From Phanerodontia chrysosporium (lineage: Eukaryota; Basidiomycota; Agaricomycetes; Polyporales; Phanerochaetaceae), in NCBI GenBank assembly GCA_001910725.1, contig MJGA01000004.1, positions 248,001 to 312,000 on the forward strand: DNA of 64,000 nucleotides. Direction: 5' to 3'. Both the position numbers and the translations under genes were made by a program. Shown in pieces: positions 1-12,249 of this stretch (position 1 is the stretch's first letter; each line of letters opens with the position of its first letter). The notes under the pieces were generated by a model, which saw only the letters and a list, made by a program, of their open reading frames with translations, was not told the origin of the DNA and did not search any database.

Positions 1-1931
1 GCGAAAGTAGGTGAAGGACGTCAGTGAAAATATAAGAAGGCGCATGAGCACATTTAATTATTGATGTAAGAGAAATTCGACGCACGAAGGAGCTGAAGCA
101 AGGTCTGTCTCATCCCCGAGATCGAAACTCGGTATATTCTGTGCAAATGACTTTGATTTAGCAACCATTTCAGCATATACGGCCACGCTGACATATAGAA
201 GTCGGAAATCTGCCTTACCTGCCGGAGGATGCCACGCACTTCTGTGCAAGCAATCTCGCGCCACTGCTTGACCGCGTCCTGGACTGCGCCTGTCCTGCTC
301 AGCGCATGCAGCAGAGGCCGCAGCCGATCTTCAAACGACATCTGTAGCTCCCGTGGCTTCTGCGCGTCTTGCACCGCTCGGTCGATGCGGTCCAGCAGGT
401 CGACGCGCAGGACAGAGACCAGCTCTGTTGACAGTGAGGAGGCGATCTGACCAGTGAGCGCCCGCAATTGCGCAGGCAGGGACGAGAACGCGGACAAAGA
501 TGATAGCGGGATAGATAGCGACGGCCGTGTGGATGTGGAAGGCGATGGGTCTGAAGGATTTGGCAGCTGCTTCTGGTTCGCGAGAGGCGACCGAGATAGT
601 GGAGTTTGCGGTGAACTTGGTGTTCGCGGATGTGATTCTGACGTGCTTGGCATTTCAGTTTCGTCTTCTGCTACAGTCGGCAGCGGTGACCTCCTCCCGT
701 CCTCGCCCTTCTTCACCGTCGGGACCGTCGGCGTTCGCACCTCATCCTTACCGGAATATGCGCCCGCATTCCACAGCCGCTCCAGCTCCTCGACGACATC
801 CAGCGCCTCGCCCCACTGGCCCGCAGCGACGAGTCCCTTCGCAATGCCCACCATCTCTTGCACCGCCGCGACCTCGCCTAGAGCGTGGCGCACCTTCCCC
901 AGGTTGCGCTTCCGCTCCTCGAGCACGACGACGCCGAGCCCCTTCTTCGCGGTGCCTTCGTCGACTTGCTTCAGCAGGCCGCGGAGGGCCGAGATGCGGG
1001 TGAGGCACCCCGCGCTCTCGCTCTGGAGGTCCTGCAGGTTCGCGAGCGCGGCGAAGAAGCTGTGCGAGCGCACGCTGATCTCGCGGATGAGGTGCTGCTC
1101 GATCGTGTCGAGGTACGCGGGCAGCGTGTCCAGCGGCGGCTGGTACGTCGCCGGGTCCAGCGTCTCGGAGAGCGTCGAGAACGTCGACGCCGCCGCGTCC
1201 TGCTGCAGCACCGCCGCGAACGTGCGCGCGTCGCCGAGGTTGAAGTCCTTGTCGAAGTACAGCGAGGGCACCGAGTCGAGCGGCGGCAGCGCCTTTAGCT
1301 GGCCCGGGCGCGGCGTCCGAGGCTCGTCCGTCTCGTCGGCGGGCGCATTGTCCGCCTCACCGAGGCGCGCAGCGCCCTCCCGCCCCTGCTCGGCGTTCCG
1401 CACGAAGTTGTCCCATTCAGGCGCGACGGACTTCAGGTACGCGTCGAAGTCTTTCCGGCGCACCCGCGGGAGGTCTGCGGGGGGCACGGCGGGCAATGCA
1501 GAGTGGGCCTTTGGGGGTGCTTGCTTCTTGTGGGGGTTGTTCAGAACTGTAGATATAGCTGTGCGGATAGACGTGAACGGGAGAGCGACTACGCATCAGC
1601 GGATGGCGGCCATCGGACGCTGCAGAGACGCACCATGGAACCCATGCACTGAGCTCGTCCAGTCTGCACCCATGCCCCCTACGTTCGGTACTCCAGTCAA
1701 GGCGAGGTTTGCGCTAGACGGCGTGTGGACTTCGCCATACGGGCCGACCATGGGTCCTAGGCCAAGGTATTCGCCTCCACGTCCTTCCGTCGATTCGGAG
1801 ACACTTCCGGGGCCTCTTTTGTGTGCACCATCCCAGGTAAACCTGTACGAACGCGTAGCTGCATTGGGCAGAGCGGGGAGCTCGCCGACAGGCGAGACAG
1901 GCCGGGAGGAGCTGGAGGCGTAATCAGACAT
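1..1931 (-). CDS. VPS54: Vps54, GARP tethering complex subunit (5' part; runs off left edge)
   Basis: Vps54 is a subunit of the GARP complex, which tethers endosome-derived vesicles at the trans-Golgi. Three exons are in the window: 1634..1931 (ATG at 1931, MSDYASSSSRPVSP), 219..1558 and 86..138. The introns are 1559..1633 (GTGCGT...ACAG) and 139..218 (GTAAGG...ACAG). At 85 a GTGCGT donor opens an intron that continues past the window edge, with a CTGAC branch-like site inside, so the 3' half is missing from view. About 563 residues are visible. The segment LYFDKDFNLGDARTF followed by coiled helices matches the Vps54 N-terminal family region, and a low-complexity Ser/Pro linker follows. The long antisense frame across exon 2 is a shadow. 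Family assignment is firm. The last exon is short, so its boundaries are less certain. Confidence 0.85.
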
Positions 1932-2286
1932 GTGAGTGACTGTCACTGACGGGTATTGGGAGAAATGGAGCTGCGTAGGAAGTTATCACTGTGTCTGCCT
2001 CATGCAAGCGAAGCTTCTAGGCGTATTGAGAGAGCTATGTCGATGTTCAGCAGCGTCAGTCCGTTCAGGACACGAAGCGGACGAAGTCCAAGTTACCGCC
2101 TACGTAAAATGGGCGCTTATACTGACCCCTCGACTGGTTTTAGCTGTAGTTACTTGGCATTATACGCCTTTCAGACAGCAGACAAGCCATGTGTAGAAAC
2201 AAGCTGGTTAGATGTGGAAAGGTCAGAGCAAGCTCATAGTAAAAAGGGAGATAGCAAGAGCAAAACTGAATAACGCTGCTGGACAC
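1932..2286. other. Intergenic, VPS54 upstream region
   Basis: This is the 5' flank of VPS54 up to the tRNA. No frame here shows conserved coding sequence. It presumably holds the VPS54 promoter, but I see no convincing TATA box. Confidence 0.4.
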
Positions 2287-2290
2287 AAAA
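2287..2290 (-). terminator. Pol III terminator of tRNA-Gln
   Basis: Four T residues on the minus strand directly follow the tRNA acceptor end, which is the standard RNA polymerase III stop signal. Confidence 0.75.
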
Positions 2291-2372
2291 GGCACTACCA
2301 GGGTTCGAACCTGGGTTTCAGGAAGAGAAGACGAATCAAAATCCTGAGTGATAACCCCTACACTATAGTGCC
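2291..2372 (-). tRNA. tRNA-Gln (anticodon UUG) with an 11-nt intron
   Basis: The minus strand folds into a full cloverleaf. The acceptor arms GGCACTA and TAGTGCC pair perfectly. A box-A-like D arm (GTGTAGGGGTTATCAC) follows, then anticodon stem CAGGA/TCCTG, and T arm CCAGG-TTCGAAC-CCTGG carrying box B. The anticodon loop TTTTGAT places UUG at 34-36, which reads CAA glutamine codons. An 11-nt insertion directly after position 37 is the usual place for a nuclear tRNA intron. The mature length without CCA is 71 nt. The D arm closely resembles fungal tRNA-Gln. Confidence 0.95.
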
Positions 2373-5300
2373 CTACCGCGACCTTCTCTTTACATAATCC
2401 AGATCAGTGCATGCGTTGTGGTTCACATTCACTTCTCTCCGCTTTCTATCTGCAACTAGCACTGGCTGTGCATACTTAGCTCTGCCCGTCAGGGCTTTCA
2501 GCGGCTCCAGAGGAAAGGCAGCCATTTGAATAATTGGCACAACCACCTCTCAAACGATCAAGTACGTCAATGTCTAGCGAATTATGCAAGCGATTGTGCA
2601 ACGTACCATAACGATCCACGCGAACGCATCTCTAGCTTTTGAACACTGCCACGCCTCGTAGGAGATCGCCCACTCTCGTGTGGCTCTCGCGCAACCATGG
2701 CGCAGCACGAACCCTTCAGGCTAAACCCCACGCGCACGTCGCGACTCGCGACGGTCGGTACCGACGGTGTTAGCGGGAGCACGCATGCAATCGTGGGCGT
2801 GGGGGAGGAGCCTCGACCGCGCCTGGCCCGACGCACGGTCGTCGCGCACCACTATACTTTACCCATCCCGCCGCGCCTGCGGACCGCCGCGGACCCTGCT
2901 CGCCTCGCACCGCTGCTGGGTCGCCGATCCTGAGGGGCGGCGCCCTCGTTTCTCGCGTCAACGGTTCGCGCGCGTAGGCCCGCGCTAAGGTGGGACGCGG
3001 CGCGGACGCCACAAGGAAGATTTCATTGTGCAGCAGCCCCGCGAGAACGGCGGCGCCGACTTGTTTAGGGAGGCCCGCGCGGGCTGGGCAGGGCCGCCGC
3101 CCCGCCGCTCAGGTACATACGGCCGCCGCTCCTGGCGGACGTCTTGTTTTCTGGAAAGCAGGCAGCGATCGCGCGACGGATGGCTTTCGCGGGCAAGCTT
3201 TCCGGGGTGGAGTCTTGGCCGTTCGGGTCCAGAATGCCACAAGGGCGTCCTTGTCTCTGATGGCGCGCCCTCGCTCGTGCACCCCGCAGAGCGGGGAGTT
3301 TCCCAATCTCTGCTCACTGCGCTAGCGAAGACGCTGGCTCCATGATTCACTCTACGCGTCACTTCACCGAGCAAAAATAGGACTTGTGATTTTCTCCTCG
3401 GCAATCGTGCAGCTCGGGAAGCCTTCACTCAAGGACGAGCCAGACACCTGACCCGCGAGCTTGCGTGTGTCGGCCGCAGTCCCAAGAGCAGCGGGGGCAG
3501 TCTCCTGATCTGCGGGGAGGCACATCGCCTCTGCCAGTGTCACGCGCCGCGATCATCTGCCTGCGGGGCGTGCGGGCATCGGTGGCCTTGCACACTTGCT
3601 GGGCAGCAGCCAGCAGCAAATGCGGACCAAAGGAACGCCCGGGGAGCAGGCGAGCACAGCACTTCACGCAGATCGTGCCAAGTGCCCCAAGCGCGGGCAC
3701 GATCGCGGGGCACTGCGGCTCCTGAGCAGCGTCGGGCCCATCGAGATCGGGGAGAGCCATGACACACAGTCGCAAATGAATATGTGCGTATGGGGGCCAC
3801 CGTGTCCGCTGCGTCTGGGGCATGCATGCGCTTGTCAGGGGGGGGGGGCGCCCTGCTTCTGCCGTGGCCAGACACGTCGAAAGGCTCTACCTGGACTCGA
3901 GACGCCACCTCAGGGGGCCGACAAATGCAGTTGTGACTGTCAAGGCCGGCGTTCGCTGGGTGCGAGATGCGACGAACATGCGTGCAGACGGGCTCGTCCT
4001 ACGTGTTGCACCACTATGGAGGACCCTCTTCTCGCTGCAGGCACTGCCTCGTCCCTCCGGACGCGGACGCAGCCAGAGCACGACCCTCTCCGTGTATGCA
4101 CGTTTCGCGTCCGCCCGGCGTCTCGCAAAACACCTTGAGGTTCTCCCCGCGCTTGCGTCACGCCCTTCGGCTGCGATATGTATGTGCGTGACGCAGCCGC
4201 TGCACGCAAAAAATGCAGCGCAAGCGAGCGAAGCCCCGCGGACGTGGGCGTAGGCAAAACATGCTGCTCGCGAGGGAAGGTGGCACGGACGTCTCAGCCC
4301 ACGGGCGCGGTCTCTGCGACGTGCACCCTCTCTGCGCGGGAACCACCCGGCACGCCGTGGTCCATTGTTCTCCTGCTGCAGCAGCCCAGAGAGCCCGTGT
4401 GCGGGAAACCGTATGCCTGGCATGCGCACGTGGGGCCTCTCGGGCGCACGCAGGAACAAGCGAAGAGCGCAAAAAGTAAGCATCGCCCTGGGCTCGTGGT
4501 CTGGCACGCGCAGCGTTTTGGGTTGGCTCGGCCAATCCGGGGCGTGCCTCGGTCGAGCACGAACAGGCTCGCGAGAGTGCGGGGTGGGGGACAATGGGCT
4601 TTTTCTGATGGACGAGCACGCCTTTCCGCGAGTCAACAGGAGTCCCGTCTCGTCTTGTCTCTGCAGGGCCAAGCGCGGCACGGGCAGGGCGTCATGACAG
4701 ACTGCGTGCGCGGTCTCGCCCTCGGCCGCTCCGCCCGTTTGTTTTTACAAACGCACCCAAAACGCACCCTCGCGGTCAGCGCAGGCACGGCCCGCGACCG
4801 CGACCACCGCAAAACGGCAGGCGGCGGGCGGCAGCCCCCGCGCGAAATTTGTCGTGGTCACGTGCGCCAGCGGAGCGCGGGGCTGTCACGACGGATCAGG
4901 CGGCGTCGCGTCACAGGTGACGCGGGTGACGCGAGGCGGCGGGGCGGGTGGCGGCTCAGACCCGGACGCGCGGGAAATGGCGTGCTGGGTCTGTGCCCCG
5001 CCCAGCCGTTGCGCGTAGGAGCTGATGTCATTCCGGCCCTGGGGCGGTGCGTGTGTGCAGCCTGGACGCAGGGTGGCACGCCCCGCGCGAAGCTGCCCGC
5101 ACGTCACGCCGCGGGGCGGACGCTCTGCTCCTCGCACTGGTCGGGCTCGGCTGGGCCTGCGTGTCGCTTCTGGGCTCCCGACGCGCGTGATGGCGGGGCC
5201 CAGGCGCACGGGAAGCTCGCAAAGTGCAAACACGCGCATGATTCTTGCCGTCTGGCGAGCGAAGGATGGCGAGTGAACGGTTCTGCCCGTGCCGCCCCGA

Positions 5301-8008
5301 GGACGACTGCGAAGGGTGCTGAAGGTTGACGAAGGCGACGGTAGCAAAATGACGTGCCTCGACCGTGCTCGGCAAGGCGGGCTTTGATGGCCAGCGTGCT
5401 CAACCAATGACGCGGGACGCAGCAGTCCACCATCCCTGTTGCTGCGTGACGGAAAGGCTAAAGCTGGGAGCCCGATATTTCAGTGCTGCTGCGAGGCGCG
5501 GTGGCAGCGGTGGTGTGGAGACGGGTGGACGGTCGCAGGTGGCTATGTGTTGCGCAGCTTCGTCGCTATCTCCGCACAGATCTGGCAGGCGCGTTCGCAG
5601 AGCATCGATGTGAAGACTGAGAATGCTCACCGCTGACGTGCAAAGCCAAGGATTCTCTCACTCTCGAGAGCATTCCCCCACTCCGAGGACAAATGCCGGG
5701 AGATGTCCCCGACAGCTCATGTTTACGTGAGGGGGACACTCGACGGACGCACCAACGTCACCGTCTGCAAAGCGCAGCTCGGCACACCTGCTCGGACGCC
5801 AAAGCGAACGAAGGCCCGGAAGTGAGGCCCAGACGGCCATGGGAGCGCATTTCTTGGGGGCCAGCCAGAACCGTAATGCACACTGAATTCCTGTGAAAAA
5901 AAGAAGGGACGCCTGTCGTATTTTCAGCCGTTCGCCTGCGCACGGAGAAACGCATGTGAAGGAACCTCACAGAGCCTTCGTGCCGCGCATCCCATCACAC
6001 AGAAGCACGCACCCGGTGGCGCACAGACAGCGCCATCTCCCAGCGCACGGCGCCGCCGGCTGGGAGCGCGCGGCACGACGGGTCGCGGCCGAGACGTCTC
6101 TGCCAGGGCTGCGCGTGGGGCCCATCGTGGCACCCCCGCGACTGTGCGGGAGCCGGCGAGGCGTTCCCAAGCGAGCAGTCAAAGGGCTGGTGAGGTTCGG
6201 GAGAAAAAGAGGCGAGGCGCGGCCGTGCAGCCTGCGCCAGGGTGAGGTGTTATAACAGGGCGGAGGGACCTGGCCTGACTGCACGTGCCTCCGAGAGTGC
6301 ACCCACAGAAAGAGACATGCCCGTGTACACGGGCATTTGTCAAGAATAGGTGTGTGGGCGTGCGGGCACGCCGGAGGCCTCGCCGGCGGTGTGACTGATG
6401 TGGTCTCGCTGGTGTCGATGAGGACCGGCCCACGAGCGTGTGCTTGGTTCGCGGCCGGAGGACACGCAGGTCGCGGGTTGCTGCAGCTGTGACGGCGGCC
6501 GGCGCTGCATCACGCAGATGCGTTCGCTGAGACGGCCGAAACAGGTCTTAGACAACCGTGCGGGTCCATGCGTGCGACGAGCGTCCGCCCGCCCACTGTG
6601 CTCCGAATGGCCAGCGTCCGGGCGCGCGCGCAGTCAGCAACGCCGCACGTATGTCAGGAGTGCGCTGCTTACTCGCCTGCTGACATGCGCGATCCTGCGT
6701 GCGCTGGGCGTCGGGGCCGCCGCCGCTGCGTGTGTTTTAGGCTCGGTCTGACGCAAGACGCAGGCGTGATGCCAACATGCACGCAACGCAGAGATGGCCC
6801 GGACGAGATTGGCGGCAGCGTGAGGAGAGGGTTCGCGTTAGCTGTCAGGGAGTCTAGCAGCAGATATGAGGAGATTCGCCCATAGGCTGATACTCAAGCT
6901 GGCCCAAACTGGTGCTATCCGGCGATAGGGGGTGTGCACTGCCGGGCTTCACTGATAGGCAAATCCAGTTTATGGCATGGCGTGCGCCGAGAACTCTCAG
7001 GACTGCTTCTTCTAACGAGGGAAGAGTGGAGACTCTAGGAATAGGAGGCAGAGTGTTGAAATTGACGGGGGATTCGCATGAATTGCAGGAAGATGGCACG
7101 AGAGGTACCTTCGCGGTATTATACATGCTTGCGCACGGTGGCCTCAGAATCGCTCCAGCGGTCGCCGACCGGTGTGCACGAGCGCGAGGCCCTGTGGCGT
7201 GATGGCCAAGGCAGAGAATGCAGGAAGCGGTCGCGGAAAACGAGGGTCAAAAAGTTAGTTCGCGACTAGACATGACCGGGCAGTCACCGCGCGCAACAAT
7301 AGTTTGGGTGCAACAGGTCTCGACCACGCGAACAAACGTGATTCGGCGTGAAACCGTATCTACGGTCCTGGGTTCGCGCAACGCTCGCAAGCGAGGCAGC
7401 TCGCGCGTGTATGTTTTGGCACGTTCAGCGGTGAGCGGGAGAATGTACAACGGGAGAGGCCCGTCGCCGGCCTGGGCTTCACGTTCGCACTCTGGGACGG
7501 TGCTCGCGAGAGCACGGCCAGGCGGAGGAAAAAACCTGGAAGGAAAAGGGGGCACAATCGAGGGAACGTGCGATGGGCCTCGCAGCGACAAATGCGATAA
7601 GATAAGATTAGATCTCGCGCTGCGCGGGTGGAGAAGGTTCACGGACGGATTGGGACAAGAGTCACCGTCACACGTTCTGCGGGCGGGGACGAGGCCCTGG
7701 GTGACGCGTGACCAAATAAGCGAGAAGCGAGCCCAAAGCGCAGCTCGACGGCAGCTTTAGGCGTCGCACCAGGCGCCCGTGACGCCCGGTGTGACTTGCG
7801 CCTTCGTGCGAGATCCCTGTCTCGAATTGTGCAGTCATGAGTCAGGCCCGACCTATAAAAGCCAGGGCCCTGCGCCCGCCCCTCCCCCCCTCACACCCTC
7901 CTCGCCGTCCTCCGCGTTCCCGACGCACATTCTCGCGACGCACCCGACGTCCTTAGCGGCGAACGCACCCCCTCGGCCCACGGCCCACTTGCTTCCGACC
8001 CACCCACC
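2373..8008. other. 5.6-kb gene-free, mostly GC-rich block
   Basis: This stretch is rich in CpG and carries many overlapping open frames on both strands. Their translations are Arg/Ala/Pro/Gly-rich with no recognisable domain, no consistent codon pattern and no splice sites joining them. I see no rRNA, tRNA or transposon protein. It holds a G11 run at 3838..3848. The last ~150 bp form the promoter and 5' UTR of the ECL1-like gene, with a TATA box at 7854. It could be an extended regulatory region, noncoding transcription or old degraded repeats; the sequence does not decide. Confidence 0.5.
7854..7860 (+). promoter_or_regulatory. TATA box of the ECL1-like gene
   Basis: TATAAAA lies 149-155 nt upstream of the ATG at 8009. 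A pyrimidine-rich leader follows (C and T tracts from about 7875), typical of a strong fungal promoter. No other TATA box of this quality was seen in the preceding 5 kb. Confidence 0.6.
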
Positions 8009-9480
8009 ATGTTCGAGGAGACCGAAGTATGCATACAATGCGGCAGACCAGTGGATGGGTACGTTGTCCTCGAGGCATCTTCATTTCGCTCTTCCCGATC
8101 TTCCGCGCCATATCTATCCTCTTCTATCATACACGCATATCAGAGCTCGTCTCCCGCCTCGTGTCCGCCTCTTCCGGTTTCGACCTACTTAAACCTTGCC
8201 TTCTTCTTTCCCCCCACCGCGAGACCCTTTTTCTGACTCGCCTTTCTTCCTCCAGTCGCGTCTACTGCAGCGACGAGTGCGAAAGCCTTGACGGCGCGTC
8301 GCCATCACTCTCCAGCGCTACCAGCAGTGCACATCCGTCGCCCTACGTGACTTCCATGAAGTCTAGTAACCTCGACGTCCCCGCCCTCGTCCCCTCGACC
8401 CTCGGGCACCGCGCACGATACTCTATCTCGTCGTCCGCATCATCCACCGCGTGGTCGGCAGTCACTACCGACGAGGAGGACCCATACCTTTCCGCTGAGC
8501 ACGTCGACATGATCTCGGACGGGTCCAAGTCTCCCGGCCTGCAGTCCGGCCTCTGCTATGCTCGCCGCCCATCGACGACGAACCACCGCTCGATTGTGCC
8601 GATGCTCCACCGCCACTCGTCTGTCGTGTCGTCGTCTGCGTCTGCATCCAGCTACGGCATGTCGCGCGGCCTGCCATCGCCGTTCTACGCGAGCACTGAG
8701 GACGATGCCTCCTCGGTCTGCATATCTGAGCTTTCGCTCCACGAAGACGACGCCTCGGCACGCCGCAAGGCCAAGCGCACGAGCCTGCCCGCCTACTTCT
8801 CGCTCCTCCAGGGCAGCTCCGTCAGCTCGTCGGCTGCCGCGTCGTCTCCGCGACGCACGCCGTCCGCGCTGCACGTCCTCTCGCGCTCGCTGCACGCGTC
8901 CCCCACGACGCCCAAGGTTTCGCACGCCACTGTCGTTCTCACCAACGCTGAGGCACATATCGAGTCGACCACTACGACCACTACAAGCCCGGTCACCCGC
9001 GGCCGCGGACGTCGCCGCGAACGCGAGCCTGACGCCCGCTCTTCCTCGAGCCGCCGTTCGACCGCACGCTCGCCCCCACGCCACCTCTCGGCTGCGCAGC
9101 GTGCACGGCTGGACAGCGTCGAGAAGGTCGTCGAATGGGTGTCGAGCAGCCCCGTTGTGGCGTTCGCTACCGGCCGCCGCAACAGCTCGCCACAGCGCAA
9201 GCCCAAGTATGAGTTTGTCGAGGCCCTCACACGCGGTCTCCGCGGTTGCGCGGTCGCGAGCAGCAGCGACGAGGACGAGGATGCCACGGGCGACGAAAAG
9301 AAGGCAGATTTCTCGAAGGAGGATATGGAGAGGACGATCAGGGGCCGGAGGAGGGCGGACGAGTTGGACGAGGCGCTGAGCACGGACGCGCCGGGGTATG
9401 GCAGCGGCAGGAGCGGGTTGAAGGCGAGGGAGCGCGGCCGCGGCCTGACTTCGCGGGCCATTGGCATCGCCCTGCGGTGA
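8009..9480 (+). CDS. ECL1-family (life-span regulatory factor) zinc-finger protein
   Basis: The CDS joins 8009..8058 and 8256..9480, giving 424 residues. The 197-nt intron starts GTACGT, has a CTGAC branch site at 8233 and ends CCAG. Splicing joins CIQCGRPVDG to RVYCSDEC, forming the CxxCG-x(n)-YCSxEC zinc-binding signature of the ECL1/2/3 family. In fission yeast that family extends chronological life span and responds to stress and nutrients. The remaining ~390 residues are Ser-rich and low in predicted structure, with a Thr run, Arg-rich patches and a more ordered stretch around KVVEWVSSSPVV. A longer in-frame ORF starting inside the intron is not real. Molecular function in basidiomycetes is unknown to me. 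The gene stands alone in a large intergenic block, as regulators often do. Confidence 0.8.
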
Positions 9481-10608
9481 TTGCGACGATCACCAGCATT
9501 GCCTTGCGGCCGGCCTCCTCAAAAGCATGTTTCGACTCTTCCGCCTCTTTTCTCTCGCATTGGATAGACTACACCCGCACAGCACGCTTTCGTCTCAACA
9601 CACCAAGATACTCTACCCAACATACCCCGTCTCAACTCGTCGCATACCATCGTCACCGCCCACTCTGCCTCTCGACTCTGCAAAACTTGCCGTTTTCTGT
9701 TTCGTCGCTGTCGCTCGTCTCGTCTCCTTCAACGGATCTGTAGCAAAACGTCTCTCCTCTCACTCATCGGAAACAAAAGGTTGTCGCACTCGCAAAACCT
9801 CGCCTGGGGCGCTGCTGTATCTATCCATTTTTTTTTCCTCCGCCTTTCTCTTGTGCTTCTTCTCCCTCACCTGTGTTCTATTCGCCCTCATCCATACTCT
9901 CCCGCATACACCTCTACATACGTACCGTACTTTACATTATACACCCCACGCACCGCGCCAAAATTACACTCGTCTTCACACGCCTAGTTTTTGCATCTAG
10001 TTCTTGGGCCAGCCCGCATCTACTACCACCGCTCCCACCTTTATCTACACGCATATACACATCCCATGTATCTTCCACTGGTATGAACATAGTTGCTACA
10101 CATGCTTATGCACCGCTAAAGGACATGGTCCGCCGCGTGTGATGCTCCGTGTAACGTTCCGGGCAAGTCCACTGACTGCAACTGCATGCCGCTGCTCCAC
10201 GGCCACATGAGCATGCGCACGACTGCTTGCGTGACCGCCGCGCGCGCGCACGCGTGTGTCGGGGTCGGGACGCGAAAATAGCGCAAACGAGCTGACGCCA
10301 CCACGGCGTGCGTTGCGTAGCGTTCGAGGCCGGACGGGGCTTGGTGGATCCGCCGCGAGCTGTCGTCGATGACGCGGGTGTTCTGAGCGTTGTAGCATGC
10401 GTCACCGAGGCTTTTTCGCAGCGGCGCTCTTATCGACTGTCGATATAGTATCCTATCTCGCCGTTCTTCTCCGCTGCCCGCCCGCCATCGCCATCGCCAT
10501 CGCATGCATCGGCATTCGCTGCTTGCTGTTGCGGATCGATGTCGGTTCGCGTGCGCATGGGCACGCGGGGGCGATGTCATCTCTGCGCTGCGTCGTTCTC
10601 TTTCTCTG

Positions 10609-10628
10609 TCTCTCTCTCTCTCTCTCTC
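10609..10628 (+). repeat. (TC)10 microsatellite
   Basis: Ten uninterrupted TC units, preceded by a looser CT-rich lead-in from about 10594. Confidence 0.9.
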
Positions 10629-10676
10629 GCAGTTTGCCCCGGCGGGCAGAATTTAGACATGTTTGTGCAAGGCTGA

Positions 10677-10694
10677 CGCGCGCGCGCGCGCGCG
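10677..10694 (+). repeat. (CG)9 alternating tract
   Basis: Nine uninterrupted CG dinucleotides, 48 bp beyond the TC repeat. Alternating CG of this length can adopt Z-DNA, and pure CpG runs are uncommon. Confidence 0.9.
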
Positions 10695-12249
10695 ATGACG
10701 TCGGGAGTGCGTCGCACACGGCGGCGTGACCTCTTGCCTCTGGGCACCGCTGCGCAGCGCATGACGCATGACGCACGGCGGGCGCGGAATATTTGCAGGC
10801 CGCCCCAACGCGCGCATGGATGCGGTGCGGCTCGGCTGGCTGTCATGCTGCAGCAGCAGCAGAGGCGCGGCCGCCCGTCGCCACATCCGAAGCGCTCTCG
10901 GGCTCGCGGCCGCGCACTATGGTTCGCTCGCATACAGGTGGGGAGTGGCCCTGCTGCACGTCCCGAAGGTGCGCCCCGTTCCGGCGCGCGCGATCCCCTC
11001 GTGCGGGGCAAGCCCGTGCCCACGCGGAGCCCCCCGTCCGCCCGTCTGCCCCGGCAGTCCCCAACGGGCGCGACATACGCAGGCCCGGATATACAACGCG
11101 CTGTCACGAGGGGGGCCCATGGCGTCCGTCGTGCCGCACGACCCGCACAGCGGCGGGCCCCAGCTGCCCGCGCGCAGCCCTGACTGCGCTCGCACAGGGA
11201 CTGCCGTGGGCGGCGTGCGCCGCTCGCCACGGTGCGTTGCTGCGGCCGGCGGCGCGGCAGGGGACAGGTACAGCGTTGCGGCGCGTCTGTGCGCGTTAGG
11301 CTTCGCGCAGGCTTTCGCTGGCTCCGAGTTGCGGTATATGGTGCGTGCGGCCCTGCGGTGCGGAGACGGCAGCGGCCTGCTAGCCCCGTCTGACGGTGCC
11401 CCTCGAGCGGGCGCTGGCCCGAGCTGAGATAGGGTGCCCCTTGTGAATCAGGCCCCAAGGCCCGCTATCAGCCTCCATCAGCCTGCGCTGGTGCGCTAGC
11501 GGGTGCGCCCCTAGGACGACGTCGCCGCTGCAGCGGGGCGCGCGCGCGAGAGTGAATGGGTAGGTGTTCCTGATTCTCCGAGGTTCCGGTAGTCCGAGGT
11601 TATCCAGAGGATCGTCGTGCAGGCCGTGACGCGTCGGTACCTCGATGCAGTGGTGCTGGGATGACCGTGTTCGGTGACAATAGCGTTCTGCGATGGAGTG
11701 CAAGGCGGCGGCATTCACTGCGTGACGGAGCGGCATGTGTGTCCGCGAAGCTCTTGGAGCCGGTGCTCAGCGACTTCCCGCTCAGCCGCCAGCCGCGTGT
11801 GTACAGAGCTGCTGGAGCGCGACTGCCCGCTGAGACTGGGCATATCTGACCTCAAAGGCGTTATGCCCTCACGGAAGGGGCAGCTCTTCGTCCTTTCGGC
11901 AGCACAGGCCCAGCGGGGCATGCCAGGGAACCCGCATCTTGCGAACAGGTAAGAGGAGACAACCAAGCAAATAGGTAAGCACTTACCAGAGAGTGTGCCG
12001 CGAGAACCCCAAGAGAACCTACAAGTGAGCAGTGGTCCGCGCATATCACTTTGCCAGCGCGACCGTGCTGCTCGTCGCAAACTCGGAGTCCAAAAGTACA
12101 TCGGTTGCCCGTTGAACGTAGTCTCCGGAGGGTCGCAATGAGGATCGTGCCGCTTTCTCTATGTGCATAACCCATGTACTATACCCTGAAGTCCAAGTAA
12201 GGTCTCGAACATGGTTCGTCGACAACTCGGGTCGCAATCACCACTTCGT

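Larger units (their letters stand above)
9481..12249. other. Gene-free region downstream of the ECL1-like gene
   Basis: From 9481 to about 10100 the sequence is strongly pyrimidine-rich (C/T/A), probably the 3' UTR and terminator region of the ECL1-like gene. From 10150 to 11450 it is CpG-rich again, with a (TC)10 repeat and a (CG)9 tract. Open frames here, including one of 293 codons on the minus strand, look spurious. From 11450 to 12250 composition is more balanced, and nothing coding is clear apart from possible continuation of the transposon fragment that follows. Confidence 0.45.

Noticed and set aside
454..1923. 489-codon plus-strand open frame
   Set aside because: Antisense shadow of VPS54 exon 2 in GC-rich sequence; no domain, and it crosses the VPS54 intron.
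4178..5329. 383-codon plus-strand open frame in the GC-rich block
   Set aside because: Arg/Ala/Gly-rich random-like translation with several overlapping alternatives on both strands; no motif or splice evidence.
8558..9379. 273-codon plus-strand frame inside the ECL1-like gene
   Set aside because: Alternate frame of exon 2, Arg/Ser-rich, with no ECL1 signature.
10577..11458. 293-codon minus-strand open frame
   Set aside because: Runs through the CG9 and TC10 repeats (giving RARARA and RERERE stretches); a by-product of composition.
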